Shown: positions 56,301 through 64,000 of the stretch, piece after piece
How positions within the stretch are numbered: the first letter of the stretch is position 1
Layout of the letters: the number at the start of each line of letters is the position of its first letter
NCBI GenBank assembly: GCA_964007475.1
Contig: OZ023273.1
Span: forward strand, 81,136,598 to 81,200,597
Reading direction: 5' to 3'
Length of the DNA stretch: 64,000 bases
Origin: Hybos culiciformis
Lineage: Eukaryota; Arthropoda; Insecta; Diptera; Hybotidae
Program-made: the position numbers and the translations under genes
The notes under the pieces: generated by a model
What the model was told of the DNA's origin: nothing
The model's input: only the letters and a program-made list of their open reading frames with translations
Databases searched by the model: none

Positions 56301-56556
56301 TAGGCTACAAAGATTAAGATGGGCAGGGCATGTACAGAGAATGGCAGATAACCGCATTCCGAAAAGGATTTTCAACGGCAAAGTGGAAGGCAAGCGACCA
56401 GTTGGAAAACCGAGGAGTAGATGGAAGGACGCAGTGGAAAGAGATGCCAAGACCATGTTACTAGAGGAGAACTGGAAAACTGCAGCAGAAGATAGGGACG
56501 AATGGAGGAAGAAGATTGAGGAGGCCAAGGCCCGCCAGCGGGCTGTAGTGCCATAG
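53330..56556 (+). pseudogene. RTE endonuclease-reverse transcriptase
   Basis: Endonuclease: [53 protein letters not shown], then (after a 190-bp duplication that shifts the frame) RTFNQIDHALIEKR and GSDHYLVR. Reverse transcriptase: APGPDNIPSKLLRHG, SVICPIYKKSDKLECKNYRG, EYQTGFR followed by a TAG (55366-55368), IFINFRQAYDSI, IKQGLKQGDGLAPILFNLVL and LLGYADDINAL (catalytic pair). A TGA at 55870-55872 precedes VVESFCYLGATITS. The C-terminus RLRWAGHVQRM and KPRSRWKDAVERD is the usual RTE tail, ending at 56554-56556. FRQAYDS has Arg where Asp of FKAAYDS-type motif A normally is preceded by a short residue; the catalytic Asp itself is present. Few lesions, so recent. Confidence 0.9.
53844..54223 (+). 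repeat. Tandem duplication, 190-bp unit, in the RTE endonuclease
   Basis: TGACATGAACGCGAAGATTG through CAGCGCCAGATGGG is repeated after exactly 190 bases and appears identical. 190 is not a multiple of three, so the frame is lost. Confidence 0.97.
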
Positions 56557-56619
56557 AGAAGAAGGAGAAGAAGTACAGTTAATGACAGAGTAAGATAATT
56601 TTGTATTACCATCAACTAG

Positions 56620-56800
56620 TAATAGTAACCAACCGGGTAAGTTAAAATTGCCAAATATACAAATTCCATCATTTGATGGGAACTATTTAAAATGGGTAAT
56701 AGTAACCAACCGGGTAAGTTAAGTAATAGTAACCAACCGGGTAAGTTAAAATTGCCAAATATACAAATTCCATCATTTGATGGGAACTATTTAAAATGGG
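56620..56800 (+). repeat. Tandem duplication in BEL/Pao gag (77 + 27 + 77 bp)
   Basis: TAATAGTAACCAACCGGGTA starts three times (56620, 56697, 56724). The first and third copies run 77 bp to AAAATGGG; the middle one is only 27 bp. Confidence 0.93.
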
Positions 56801-57460
56801 GTCAATTCCGTCACTTATTCGTACAAATGATACACAACTCCAATATATCTACGTCAGAAAAATTATTTTACTTAAACAGTAGCCTAACAGGCATTAATAC
56901 AGCATCTGCCTGTAACTAATGAAAATTATAAATCGGCATGGGCTATCATAAATGATCGTTATGATAATAAACGAGTGATTATAGCCGCACTGGTAAATAA
57001 ATTGTTATCCCAAAATTGGACAGATCGACACATGCACTTTATGAAAATCAAATTAAAAATCCAACACAACCACAAAATCTCCAGCAGTTTTTAAAATTTT
57101 GGAAATGAGATTTCAATCATTGGAGTCATTGGGGCTTAAAGACAGCGAACAACAACAACAGAGAAATATCAACCCTTCTAAAAATTCGAATTTCAAAGTC
57201 TCTTATTTTTTAGGTGAAGGCTGCAGTTTAGGAGACGGAGACCATCCAATGTTCAAGTGCCCAAAATTCTCAGCTATGGAGTCGAAACAATTTTGTTAAA
57301 GATCGTAAAGCTTGTTTCAATTGTCTCAGAGAGGGTGATTCTGTCAACGCATGTATGAATTCGGGATGTTGTAAAGTTTGCTCCAAAAAACATCATACAT
57401 TATTACATTATGATACTCCATTTCAAGAAGAACAACCAAACAATAATTCAGAATTAGATA
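56620..57460 (+). pseudogene. BEL/Pao gag, DUF1759-type region and zinc knuckles
   Basis: KLPNIQIPSFDGNYLKWGQF, then RHLFVQMIHNSNISTSEKLF and YLNSSLTG is the conserved gag block of BEL/Pao elements, followed by NENYKSAWAIINDRYDNKR. Cys/His knuckles come last: GDGDHPMFKCPKFSAMESKQ, ACFNCLREGD, CCKVCSKKHHTLLHY. Frame changes and stops separate these, so no protein is made. Gag would assemble the particle that packages element RNA. No pol follows. Confidence 0.85.
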
Positions 57461-57494
57461 GTGATTAGAAAGTTTCATCACCAAGTCATCATTA

Positions 57495-57790
57495 TCCAGT
57501 GTAGGCCATTCCAAGTGTAGTCCATTCCAAGTGTAGTCCATTCCAAGTGTAGTCCATTTTAAGTGAATTCCAGTCCAGAGTTGATGCCCAGCGCCAAGTG
57601 TAGTTTATTCCAGTGGTATTCCATGCCAAGTGCACGCCAATCCCAAGTCAAACTCCAGTATCCAGTGTAGTCCATTTCAAGTGTAGTTCATTCCAAGTGT
57701 AGTCCAGTTCAAGTGTAGTCCATTCCAAGTGTAGTCCAGTTCAAGTGTAGTCCATTCCAAGTGTGCTCCAGTCCAAAGCTGAGATCCAGT
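57495..57790. repeat. Minisatellite of GTGTAGTCCATTCCAA words
   Basis: About twelve imperfect copies of a 15-20-base word (AAGTGTAGTCCATTCC, CAGTTCAAGTGTAGTCCA) lie between the gag remnant and the 3' LTR, in place of pol. Confidence 0.9.
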
Positions 57791-57931
57791 GCCAAGTGTT
57801 GTTCATTTCAAGCGTCTTCCAGTTCAAAATTGAAAACTATATACGATAAACTATTTCATTGAGATTCAGTACCATGATAGAACAAGTGCCAAGTCGATAC
57901 CAGATGATATCAGTTGAGCATATTGCTCAAG

Positions 57932-57941
57932 ACGGGGCAGT
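57932..57941 (+). promoter_or_regulatory. Polypurine tract of the BEL/Pao element
   Basis: GACGGGGCAG lies just before the 3' LTR start (TGTTAAAATTC at 57943). A purine run here primes plus-strand DNA in LTR elements. Confidence 0.6.
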
Positions 57942-57942
57942 A

Positions 57943-58744
57943 TGTTAAAATTCAACAAAATTTTTAAAAAAATTTTCAACATAAAAATTTTGCATGAGAA
58001 TTTTAAATTTCTTTTTTTTGTGCATAACAGTTTTTATCAAGTATAAATCCAAACGTAAGCAGTTTCGAGTTTCTCTTTACCTACAAAAATACCTCACAAG
58101 TTTTTATCGTTTCCTGTGTATTTTGCAATCATACAAACTTAAAGCCTTTCTGTGTATTGTGCAATTATAAAAACTTAATGTTTTGTTGAAGTGTACTGTT
58201 TTGACGAATAATTTAGATTTATAATTGATAGAAATGGTTATTTTAGCTCTCATTGTGTTTTTAAATGTCATTGTGTTCGGCCGAATTAATTGTCATTGTG
58301 AAAAATCCAAAAATTATTAATTTGCTAAACAAAACCATAAAATTTAAGTGAAAACTGATACATAAAAAATTGTCCGAAATTTGTAAATTTTCATTCTGTT
58401 CAGTCGAATTAATTGTCATTGTGAAAAATCCAAAATTTAATAATTTGCTAAACAAAACCATACAATTTAAGTGAAAATTACTATATTCAAAATTTTTTTA
58501 TCCAAAAAATAATAATTGGTAAAGAAATCACAAAAAACATACCAAAATAAACTTTCAATAATTTTGATTCAAATTCAAATTGTACATAACTTAAAAATTT
58601 AAGTTTATAATAGAATTATAAATATTTTTTACTTAATTCTAAATAAATGTAAATGTTGGAAAAATTAACGAACATCTTTTATTATATCCACATTTAATCA
58701 ACGATACACGATTCCAAAAAGCTGGAATCGCGTATAAATTAACA
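57943..58744 (+). repeat. 3' LTR of BEL/Pao element, with an internal duplication
   Basis: Begins TGTTAAAATTCAACAAAATT and ends TAAATTAACA. It is 177 bp longer than the 5' LTR because a block containing GAATTAATTGTCATTGTGAA is present twice. Followed by AATAG (58745-58749). Confidence 0.9.
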
Positions 58745-58916
58745 AATAGTTATGTTCAATTAATAAAGAATTTATGTTATCTTTCTTTCGTATAATAGCA
58801 TTTAAAATAGATTAAAAATTGGAAGTTAATTTTTTGTAAGATAGTTGAGATAGTAGGCGCCATTTTAAATGTTTGCCATGGGAGCCGCAAACTCTAGATT
58901 CGGCTCTGCTCACAAG

Positions 58917-60334
58917 GCAAGAAAATGTTCTCTGAAAAAAAAATGGTGCAAAAAAAAAACGAAAAACTGTGCCAGAGGAATGGAATAGAAATATTTAAAA
59001 AAAAAAATGCTTAATTCTGGTAAACATTATTTAAATGGGAAAGGTGAGTTAATTAAAGCGAAATCATTGAAACCAACAGAATTACAGAGGAATATCGTCA
59101 AAGAATTTTTGACCAATTTTGGGAAAAAGGAGATAAAAGAAAACAGTGGAGTTTTATTTACAAATTACAAGTATACTAGAAGTATGGACAAAAAAACTTC
59201 TAAACTGGGACAAACTAAGCTTCGCGCGGACTTTTACAAGAAGTTTGTGCAAAAATTATTTTAGGCACTTTATGCATATCTTGGAAATGGGTTGACACAG
59301 CTGTGTCCAAAGATGTAGAAGGATATGGATAAATTTTTAATTGACAGACGAGGTGCTCATGTTCGAACAATTAATGAAATCAAACCAAATGTTAAAACTG
59401 ATGTTATATTACATCAGAACATATTAAATGTTTTCCTCTGGTTGAGCCAGAAAAAGCTCAACAAATTGTACTAAAATGTTCAGGCTCTACGTAGAATGGT
59501 GTGAAAAACACTTTAAAAACGAAAAGGCCAATTTAAGGCAGTATGGAGACATATTCAAAAGCAGGTTTAATATTTCCTTTTATGTACCCACAAAAGATCA
59601 ATGTAATGAGTGCAATATTTTCAAAACCTAAAGTGATGAGGATAAACAATATCATAGTTCTAACTATGAACAGCATCTCAAATTTAGAGATGAGAGTCGA
59701 ACATTAAAGGAACAAGATAAAAAGAATCTATTGACACCCAGGCAAAAAATATTACCGCATCGTTTGACTTCCAAAAAATTTTATCTTGCCCTCATGCTGA
59801 AGGAAGCGCTTTTTTTTATAAGCGAAAATTCTATGCTTACAATTTCACAATTTTTAACATGTGAGAAAAAGAAGCTCACTGTTACGTTTGGAATGAGTCC
59901 ATTGCCATGAAAGGAGGTACCGAAATTTGCAGTTGTCTACAAAAATTTATTGCATCTGAAGTTGGGAAAGGCTTAATGAATTTAGATTTTGATCTGACAA
60001 TTGTCCAGGATAAAATCGTGATAAAATTGTATTCTCTTTGTTTACCTGGCTTTTTACAAACTAAACATTAAAATTATTCATCGCTTTTTGGAAAAAGGCC
60101 ACACCCAGAACGAGGGTGATAGTGTACACGCAGCTATTGAGCGGGCAAAGAAAGGATAAACTGTATATGTCCCTATACAGTGGTATGCCATTATTGCGAA
60201 CGCTAAAGTTACGGGAAAGCCATATAAATGAAATGACTGCAGAAGATTTTATGAATTTTAAAATGTTTTCCGAGAATTTTTCTTTCAAATTTAAATTTGA
60301 TAAAATCCAAGATCAATACAAACAGGTTGAGTAA
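58917..60334 (+). pseudogene. Unnamed transposon gene, main block
   Basis: Starts in frame with 51299-51349 as ARKCSLKKK. Shortly after comes VPEEWNRN, KMLNSGKHYLNGKGELIKAK and LKPTELQ. Further on: SRFNISFYVPTKDQCNECNI, in the form (F)N(I)SF-x-x-P-x-KD-x-C-x-x-C, and HLKFRDESRTLKEQDKKN. Then HAEGSAFFYKRKFYAYNFTI, in the form YKRK-x-x-x-YN-x-(T/S)(I/V), where a catalytic core would follow, and NEMTAEDFMNFKM. I recognise these landmarks from a repeated insect protein family usually annotated as uncharacterised, which I infer to be a transposase with an RNase-H-like core. Stops and shifts are many, and the catalytic residues cannot be assigned. Confidence 0.55.
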
Positions 60335-60339
60335 TGTTG

Positions 60340-61034
60340 AACAAAAAGGAAAAACAAATGGCCGCGACTCTGACGTCATTGATATCCCATTTCAATACAT
60401 TGCATTATTCTTTTTTTAAATTTTTTTTTTGAAATATGCAAATCTACATATTAATATTGAGCAGATGGATATCAATTACGTCACTTGACATTTTTCATAA
60501 AAATCACGTATTACGCAACCTGGTTGTATTGATCTTGGATAGAATCAAAGAAGTTTATTGCAATCCTAACCCCCAGGTTGGACTGGATTTTTTTACTATC
60601 TTGATGAAGATAGTAGTTGAACGTATTGGTGAAATTTTATTACTTTATTATTTATTTACTATCTTCTCTACTAGCAGGATTTAAATCAAGACAGTTGAGA
60701 AGATAGTTGACTGGATAGTCACAGTCAGAAAAAAAGAACAAATATTTTTTTTTTACTTTAACAATACAAAATTAAAAATTGTATGACTTGTTTTTTTTTA
60801 TCACTGTACTAAAAAAAAACAAAAAAATTTAATACAAAAAAATGAAAACGTGATAAAAATCTTGATAGAAATCAGGATAGTAAAGAGACACTCAATCAAC
60901 TATCTTCTTACAAACACAGATAAAAAACACATACAATGATCAGTTTACTATCCAGTTTACTATCCAGTCTAATCTCTGCATAAGAAAAAATTTAAAATTA
61001 AATTATAAATACGAAACAACCAACCCAAATTATA
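60340..61034. other. Insert of unknown type between coding blocks
   Basis: Repeated words around ACTATC(C/T)AGT and GAAGATAGT(A/T)G occur in both orientations (60580-60720, 60880-60990), which suggests a MITE within the gene, but clean ends or a target duplication are not visible. Confidence 0.4.
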
Positions 61035-61383
61035 ATCAAATTATGCTTTATAAAACCTGTTCGAAAAGAGGTAGAAAAAAAAGTCCATATGACAATGAAA
61101 TAAATAACCTATATGCCGATTCTCTTCCAATGTCTTACGCTAGTGGTGCCCAGTCTTTTATAGCCAGGGGCCGTTTCAAAAAACATCAGATAGTTTGGGG
61201 CTAAATATTAAAAAAATCATTCTTTCAACGTAGCTGTTCATATTACATATAAATGACATATTTTGATATTTTAAAAAAAATTATTGAAAACTTAAAAAAA
61301 ACAATATTTTATTATGAATTTTACGCTTCTTGTTCATTGCGATGATTTTAGTTCAGTATTATTCAGTTAAAAATATAAGCACT

Positions 61384-62125
61384 TCACAACATTTGTCCGC
61401 ATTTGTCCGCGATTTGTTTTTGTATCACGGACATCAAAATGACATTTGTCCGCGTTTCGAAATGACTTTTGTCCGCCGCCGACAAATGTCACTTTGCAAA
61501 ATGTCATTTGTCCGCGATAAAAATTAATCGCGGACAAATGACATTTTTCAAAATGACATTTGTCCGCTAAAAATTTAAAAAATCAACCGCGGACAAATGG
61601 ATTTTGCAAAATGACATTTGTCCGCTAAAAATTTGAGGCTAAAGTGCAGAGGACGTGAACCACTCAGAATCGGCACAACGAGAGGGAGATGGGGGGCGGC
61701 GGGCGGGTGACGCCGAAAATCCCACTCACCAACACCCAGTCCATCCGCCCGCCGCTTCCATCTCCCTCTGAAAAATTTGGGTGGCCTCTGTCCCTCTACC
61801 ATTTTCCAAATTTCAGCCGATTCTGAGTGGTTCACGTCAGTATCTCCAGAATTGAAAAATCAATCGCGGACAAATGACCTTTTGCAAAATGACATTTGTC
61901 CGCTAAAAAACTGAAAAATCAATCGCGGACAAATGTCATTTTGCAAAATGTCATTTGTCCGCGCATTTTGAGACATTTGTCCGCGGCGGACAAATGTTAT
62001 TTTACAATCGCGGACAAATGTCTTTTTACAATCGCGGACAAATGTCATTTTGTAAAATGACATTTGTCCGCGAAGTTTTCCATACAGATTTCATCGCGGA
62101 CAAATGTCCCGCGGACAAATGTCAC
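61384..62125. repeat. Array of GACATTTGTCCGC / GCGGACAAATGTC words
   Basis: About twenty copies of ATTTGTCCGC in both orientations, often paired as GACATTTGTCCGCGGACAAA-type palindromes separated by AAAATGACA or TTTGCAAAATG. Interrupted by the GC-rich MITE (61652-61838). The open frames across it are repeat artefacts. Confidence 0.9.
61652..61838. mobile_element. GC-rich MITE with perfect 22-bp TIR
   Basis: GACGTGAACCACTCAGAATC plus GG at the left equals the inverse of the right end. The interior is an inverted GC-rich palindrome (GGGAGATGGGGGGCGGCGGG against CCCGCCGCTTCCATCTCCCT). Its composition is unlike anything around it. Confidence 0.85.
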
Positions 62126-62579
62126 GGCGCCGTTTATTATAATGTGTCAATATACATATTTTTTGGGAAAGTATTTAAAAAAAATAAAATATATTTTTCT
62201 AATTACTAATTAATTATGCATGAATTCGTATACAAAGTAATCCAGTATTCTTGCTATTTAAGAGCCAAATTAAAAAAAAGAAAATATTTTTTTCCTGAAC
62301 AGAATTATTACTGTACGAAATAAAAAATAAATATAAACAAATTTTGTAATAAGAAAACATTTACATATTTTATTCTCATAAAATTTGAAGTAGTTGTGTG
62401 TAATCATAAAATTCAAAACGGGCCAGATAAAAATCCTTAGCTGGCCGTATGTAGTCCGCGGGCCGTAGTTTGGACACCACTGTCTTACGCTAAGAAAAAA
62501 GCTTTAATAAGTTTGTGGACAAATAATGTTATTCCAAAACTTTATCATTCTTTCTATGAAAAATTTAAAGGCAGAAGAT

Positions 62580-63530
62580 TTGAGCAGCTTTGAAAAAGAA
62601 AATTGAGTATTTGAGTAGCTGAATAAAAATTAATAAATGCAATAATTTTCCATTTGTAATAAAACAGATAAGAATTTTTGCTATTTTTATATTATATACC
62701 TTCATTCTATTTTTTGATTTATTTTGAAATCAAATTTAATTTTTATTAAAATAAGAAATTGTTTTTTTAGTTTCCATTTTGATTACTAAGCAATAAAAAA
62801 TGAATGAACTTTATAACTGGGTTTTTTTATTTATTTTACAGATATATAAATTTTTTTTTACAAATATCGCTAATAAAATTATATCCATGTAAAAAGTTTG
62901 TATTTCTATTTAAAAATCAATATTATTAGTACTGCAATAAGGGAGTAACTCGACATAAATTAAAATAAAAATAATAAATGATCCTTAAAAGTTGGTAAGT
63001 CAACTTAGAAACCTGGTAGTAAAAGATTTGTGTACCACAAAAAGTTGAAACATTAAAATTTCAATTGCATTTATCTCAAAACTTACTTTTTCGAGTTCTC
63101 AACTTATAAATTGGACGCGTATTTTACATATTTACATATTTTACATATTTTATACATATTTTTTATGCATGTCGTCTACCATGGTAGAAGTTGTAGCGCC
63201 ACCTTATACTGAAAAAGGAATAAAGAACGCCCCTGTTAAAATTCAATTGTACTTTAATCTATTGCTTTAAAAGTGTATACAAATTTGCGAAATGTAAAGT
63301 TCTGAAAATAAAACTTCTTCAAAATATGTAATATGTATCGTAGGATTTTGTTCCTCGTTCTTAGCAAATACATTAATGATTTATCCGTGCGTGAACCATT
63401 TTCCGGCACGTTGTAGGGCAAAAGTTAAGTAGGAATTTGTAACTCGTTTCTTTTTGGTACTAAAATAATTTACTTTTTCAAAATATGCAACGTAATATTT
63501 TGTTGCTCGTTCCTAGAGGCAAATATATTA
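62580..63530. other. AT-rich stretch, a weak local repeat at 63310-63530
   Basis: No gene seen. Two similar blocks (AAAATATGTAATATGTATCG...GTTCCTCGTTCTTAGCAAAT and AAAATATGCAACGTAATATT...GTTGCTCGTTCCTAGAGGCA) are spaced about 160 bp apart. Confidence 0.45.
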
Positions 63531-63532
63531 AG

Positions 63533-64000
63533 GGGGTATTCTGCTCTAGAGGCACGAATGCAATTTAATGCAATTTTTGAAGTGCTCTAAAAAAAAACTA
63601 ATCAATATTTTTAGTATCCAATTTTTTATAGGATATTTATTAATAAAGAATACAGTAAAAATTAAACAATACAGTAAAAAAAAAAAAAAAGTTCAAAATT
63701 CAAAGAGTTCGAAGCTGATGAATTGGGGGCTCTCAAAAATTTGGCACTTGACCATTCCCACGATTCAGCTCTTCTGGCTATTTAAAAAAAAAAAAAAAAC
63801 AAAAACGCTTATTAATCTATACGAATGCCTCTATCGTTCGAACTAAAAGAGTTAAAAATAATTTTTTTTTTACAAAATGGAGACTACTTGAAAAAAAAAT
63901 TTGTTTTTGCACCACTTTTTTTTAGTTTTTGGAAATTTTTAAAAATAGTAAACATTTTGGAATGAGGATAGTTCATGCGATAGAGAACCCTATGAAGAAG
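63533..64000 (+). mobile_element. Probable left end of a DNA element running out of the window
   Basis: GGGGGTATTCTGCTCTAGAG plus GCACGAA at 63533 looks like a transposon terminal repeat (run of G, then a GC-richer palindromic word) in plain AT-rich DNA. No right end is in the window, so this is tentative. The open frame at 63568 is low-complexity. Confidence 0.35.

Larger units (their letters stand above)
53140..56575 (+). mobile_element. RTE-clade LINE, nearly full length, recently decayed
   Basis: Starts after a run of about 27 A with GCTGGTCAAAGGGGTTAGAT, a GC-richer leader of about 200 bp. The ORF follows, then a short GAGAAGAAGGAGAAGAAG tail. Base composition (near 45% G+C in coding) differs sharply from the surroundings. 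The target duplication is unclear (AAGTA near both ends is a candidate). It lies in gag of the BEL/Pao element. Confidence 0.85.
52048..58744 (+). mobile_element. BEL/Pao LTR retrotransposon, gag only, TSD AATAG
   Basis: Two LTRs (52048-52672 and 57943-58744), a 5-bp duplication AATAG (52043-52047, 58745-58749), a tRNA primer site directly after the 5' LTR and a purine tract before the 3' LTR. The interior has gag pieces at 52803-53115 and 56620-57460 but no protease, reverse transcriptase or integrase; a minisatellite at 57495-57790 fills the place of pol. An RTE LINE (about 53140-56575) inserted into gag. Confidence 0.9.
51350..58908 (+). mobile_element. hAT element, TSD CTCACAAG, carrying BEL/Pao and RTE insertions
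   Basis: Ends CAGAGCCGTAACTAAGG and the inverse of CAGAGCCGAATCTAG. CTCACAAG is duplicated exactly at 51342-51349 and 58909-58916. Its own sequence is 51350-52047 and 58745-58908 only, about 860 bp; the rest is the BEL/Pao element. It keeps only the C-terminal transposase coding (51570-51950), so it was already internally deleted. Confidence 0.93.
61141..62482. mobile_element. Non-autonomous hAT, TSD TCTTACGC, full of TTTGTCCGC palindromes
   Basis: Ends TAGTGGTGCCCAGTC and the inverse of CAGTGGTGTCCAAACTACGG, a well-known hAT terminal form, with GGCCCGCGG close to the right end. TCTTACGC is duplicated exactly at 61133-61140 and 62483-62490. The interior has no transposase; it contains the palindrome array (61384-62125) and a GC-rich MITE. 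Confidence 0.93.
51140..62575 (+). mobile_element. Unnamed transposon-like element, split by two hAT insertions
   Basis: Its coding sequence lies in three collinear plus-strand blocks: 51299-51349, 58917-60334 and about 61035-62575. Removing the two hAT elements (51350-58908 and 61141-62482) with one copy of each 8-bp duplication rejoins them. The leader contains AACGCGCCTAAAGAAGTATA, also seen near 18045 and, inverted, near 41170, which argues for a dispersed family. I do not find clear terminal inverted repeats. The limits given are approximate. Confidence 0.6.
61035..62575 (+). pseudogene. Unnamed transposon gene, C-terminal block, split by a hAT
   Basis: CSKRGRKKSPYDNEINNLYA and DSLPMSYA up to 61140. 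After the hAT (61141-62482) and its second TCTTACGC the frame continues KKKALISLWTNNVIPKLYHS and FYEKFKGRRFEQL with a stop at about 62573. The (L)P(I/M)S-x-x-K(K)-x-x-L...(I)IP-x-x-Y(H)-x-FY pattern is how the family I have in mind ends. Exact frame recovery across the duplicated 8 bp shows that the gene was read through before the hAT came in. Confidence 0.6.

Noticed and set aside
61390..62125. Regularly spaced ATTTGTCCGC words, at first resembling a CRISPR array
   Set aside because: Repeats occur in both orientations with irregular, non-unique spacers, in a eukaryotic hAT element.

Overview
This is a eukaryotic, very AT-rich window (long A/T homopolymers, one scaffold gap of exactly 200 N at 33812-34011). 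The transposon families point to an arthropod, most likely an insect: mariner/Tc1 relatives, many hAT elements, BEL/Pao, RTE and I/Jockey-type LINEs, Penelope-like elements and a Maverick/adintovirus-type DNA polymerase. I found no host gene that I can name, no rRNA and no convincing tRNA gene. The species cannot be read from this sequence.

Layout. 1-2.8 kb: AT-rich DNA with a tandem-repeat element. 3.7-7.1 kb: a decayed minus-strand LINE split by a Tc1-like element (3993-4935), a long-inverted-repeat element with a cysteine-rich protein remnant (4938-6056) and a MITE. 7.1-9 kb: MITEs. 10.2-11.2 kb: 5'-truncated Penelope-like element with a GIY-YIG endonuclease. 12.1-13.2 kb: a palindromic MITE and a mariner derivative built from two inverted 3' ends. 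13.3-19.5 kb: a minus-strand BED-type hAT gene broken by a hAT MITE and by a head-to-tail dimer of a non-autonomous hAT-like element, itself interrupted by a foldback MITE, a ~215-bp satellite and other repeat sequence. 21.5-25.0 kb: a LINE with an intact 967-codon ORF. 25.5-29 kb: palindrome-rich elements and a hAT with an 8-bp TSD. 30.5-33.8 kb: a decayed BED hAT, a Penelope end, and a hAT containing a MULE-like element with a 9-bp TSD. 34.5-38.1 kb: a nine-exon gene with a SAM-like N-terminus, followed 53 bp later by a C2H2 zinc-finger gene; I cannot name this pair. 41.7-43.1 kb: a foldback element enclosing a possible two-exon microprotein gene. 44.1-48.4 kb: a broken type-B DNA polymerase, with a hAT inserted in it. 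48.7-50.0 kb: a young DD41D mariner. 50.1-50.9 kb: a 12-bp minisatellite.

51.1-62.6 kb is a nest. An unnamed transposon-like gene is split at 51349/58917 by a hAT, which carries a BEL/Pao element, which carries an RTE LINE. The same gene is split again at 61140/62483 by another hAT full of GACATTTGTCCGC palindromes. Target-site duplications prove the order for three of the layers.

The window is best read as a transposon graveyard with a few recent arrivals: the intact LINE, the DD41D mariner and the RTE. The best candidates for undescribed biology are the SAM plus zinc-finger gene pair (34.5-38.1 kb), the unnamed transposon gene (51.3-62.6 kb, with possible further copies of its end at 18.0 and 41.2 kb), the iterated GACAT-palindrome elements, and the foldback element with a spliced mini-ORF.
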